Shown piece after piece: positions 5,169 through 5,573 of a DNA stretch of 5,573 nucleotides. Position 1 is the first letter of the stretch. Each line of letters starts with the position of its first letter. Under the pieces are notes generated by a model that saw only the letters and a program-made list of their open reading frames with translations, did not search any database and had not been told where the DNA came from. This DNA is from Gammaproteobacteria bacterium (GTDB lineage: Bacteria; Pseudomonadota; Gammaproteobacteria; UBA9214): NCBI GenBank assembly GCA_030635865.1, contig DAOVYA010000126.1:1-5573 (forward strand), written 5' to 3'. The position numbers and the translations under genes are program-made.

Positions 5169-5522
5169 ATGAAAACTATCGCAACTGTAATTACTGCCGC
5201 TACGCTGGCAGTTGCTTCTACCGCCGCTTCTGCATGGGGCTGGGGTCCTTTCGGAAACAACGGTTACAACAATGGCTATGGTAACAACGGCTATGGTAAC
5301 GGTTTCGGCGACGGCGACTTCGACGGCGACTTCGGTTTCAACATGAACATGAGCGGTCGTGGTAACGGTCGTGGTTATGGTAACGGCTACAATGGTTACA
5401 ATGGCCACAACGGTTATGGCTATGCTCCTTACGGCTATGCTCCTTATGGCCAGGCTCCGTACGGTTATGCTCCTGCTGTTGCTCCGGTTGAACCGCAGGC
5501 TGCTGACACGGCTGCCAAGTAA
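5169..5522 (+). CDS. Sulfur globule family protein (secreted Gly/Tyr/Asn-rich envelope protein)
   Basis: A 117-residue precursor of a structural protein expected to coat elemental sulfur globules in the periplasm, as SgpA, SgpB and SgpC do in Allochromatium vinosum; which paralogue is unclear, so no symbol is given. Residues 1-22 form a Sec signal peptide (MKT, hydrophobic core, A20-S-A22 cleavage site), giving a mature protein that starts WGWGPFG. Mature regions: Asn/Gly/Tyr repeats (about 30-47); an acidic block [10 protein letters not shown] (48-57); FNMNMSGRG (58-65), a motif I associate with this family; more GYNGYNG repeats (66-83); four GYAPY-like units (84-103); and a proline/alanine tail to K117. 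No mature cysteine, so no disulfides or covalent sulfur anchoring through Cys. Low-complexity repeats are typical of disordered, self-assembling coat proteins. Codons are dominated by GGT, GGC, AAC and TAC, suggesting high expression. It seems monocistronic within what is visible. A different Gly/Tyr-rich secreted protein remains possible. Confidence 0.88.
   Translation: MKTIATVITAATLAVASTAASAWGWGPFGNNGYNNGYGNNGYGNGFGDGDFDGDFGFNMNMSGRGNGRGYGNGYNGYNGHNGYGYAPYGYAPYGQAPYGYAPAVAPVEPQAADTAAK
5418..5477 (+). repeat. Four tandem 15-bp units encoding GYAPY
   Basis: Codons 84-103 of the sulfur globule gene are four in-frame 15-base units (5418, 5433, 5448, 5463) encoding [15 protein letters not shown] and GYAPA. 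The first two differ by one base. Such repeats can gain or lose units by slippage without frameshift. A smaller 12-base repeat encoding GDFD/GDFG lies at about codons 48-57. Confidence 0.8.
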
Positions 5523-5535
5523 GTAACCCTTACTT
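5517..5535 (+). other. Hairpin over the sulfur globule stop codon
   Basis: AAGTAAG (5517-5523) pairs perfectly with CTTACTT (5529-5535) across a five-base loop, placing the TAA stop (5520-5522) in the stem. It is AT-rich and not followed by a T-run, so it is not an intrinsic terminator. It might protect the 3' end or lie before a terminator beyond the window (the GCC-rich stretch at about 5544-5562 could begin one). Confidence 0.45.
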
Positions 5536-5573
5536 ACCAGAAAAGCCAAACGGGGGCGGCTCAAAAGAGTCAC

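Noticed and set aside
5148..5573. Long minus-strand frame opposite the sulfur globule gene
   Set aside because: It is the antisense image of repetitive Gly/Tyr codons (runs of Val, Ala, Thr, Ile), with no start inside the window that has a ribosome site. The plus-strand gene has promoter, ribosome site and signal peptide.

Overview
The window looks like chromosomal DNA of a gammaproteobacterial sulfur oxidizer (Chromatiales-type or a thiotrophic symbiont relative). The best indicator is the gene at the right end, which encodes a secreted Gly/Tyr/Asn-rich protein with the hallmarks of sulfur globule envelope proteins. The other genes fit a free-living or symbiotic gammaproteobacterium. The taxon is an inference; no rRNA or marker gene is present. 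Layout: 1-182 is non-coding with hairpins. 183-2610 (minus strand) reads, in transcription order, as a small four-helix membrane protein (DUF6394-like, true start at 2610), then a two-TM potassium-type ion channel with tandem RCK/TrkA-N domains, then an unrecognised 74-residue protein. The 16-base gap between the first two implies an operon with translational coupling. Divergently at 2764-3717 (plus strand) lies a calcineurin-like metallophosphoesterase with a complete metal-binding motif set. It converges, 22 bases apart, on a CarS-like (CDP-archaeol synthase family) membrane protein at 3740-4222 (minus strand).

The 946 bases from 4223 to 5168 hold no confident gene, but they are not empty. 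They contain a cluster of degenerate REP-like repeats (about 4300-4478) and a very good intrinsic terminator pointing left (4509-4536) with no annotated gene to terminate. A minus-strand promoter-like pair about 180 bases upstream of it suggests an undescribed small RNA. A competing plus-strand small ORF with a strong ribosome site and a TTG start covers the same DNA. A short open stretch at 4807-4983 may be the remains of a gene. The region ends in a very AT-rich stretch carrying a convincing sigma-70 promoter with an operator-like dyad in its spacer, driving the sulfur globule gene.

Functionally, the left half is about membrane ion flux (ligand-gated K+ channel plus a small membrane partner). 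The middle pair, phosphoesterase and CarS-like protein, may touch envelope or phospholipid metabolism, although their convergent arrangement gives no operon link. The right end builds the protein coat of periplasmic sulfur deposits. No mobile element, CRISPR array, rRNA or tRNA was seen.
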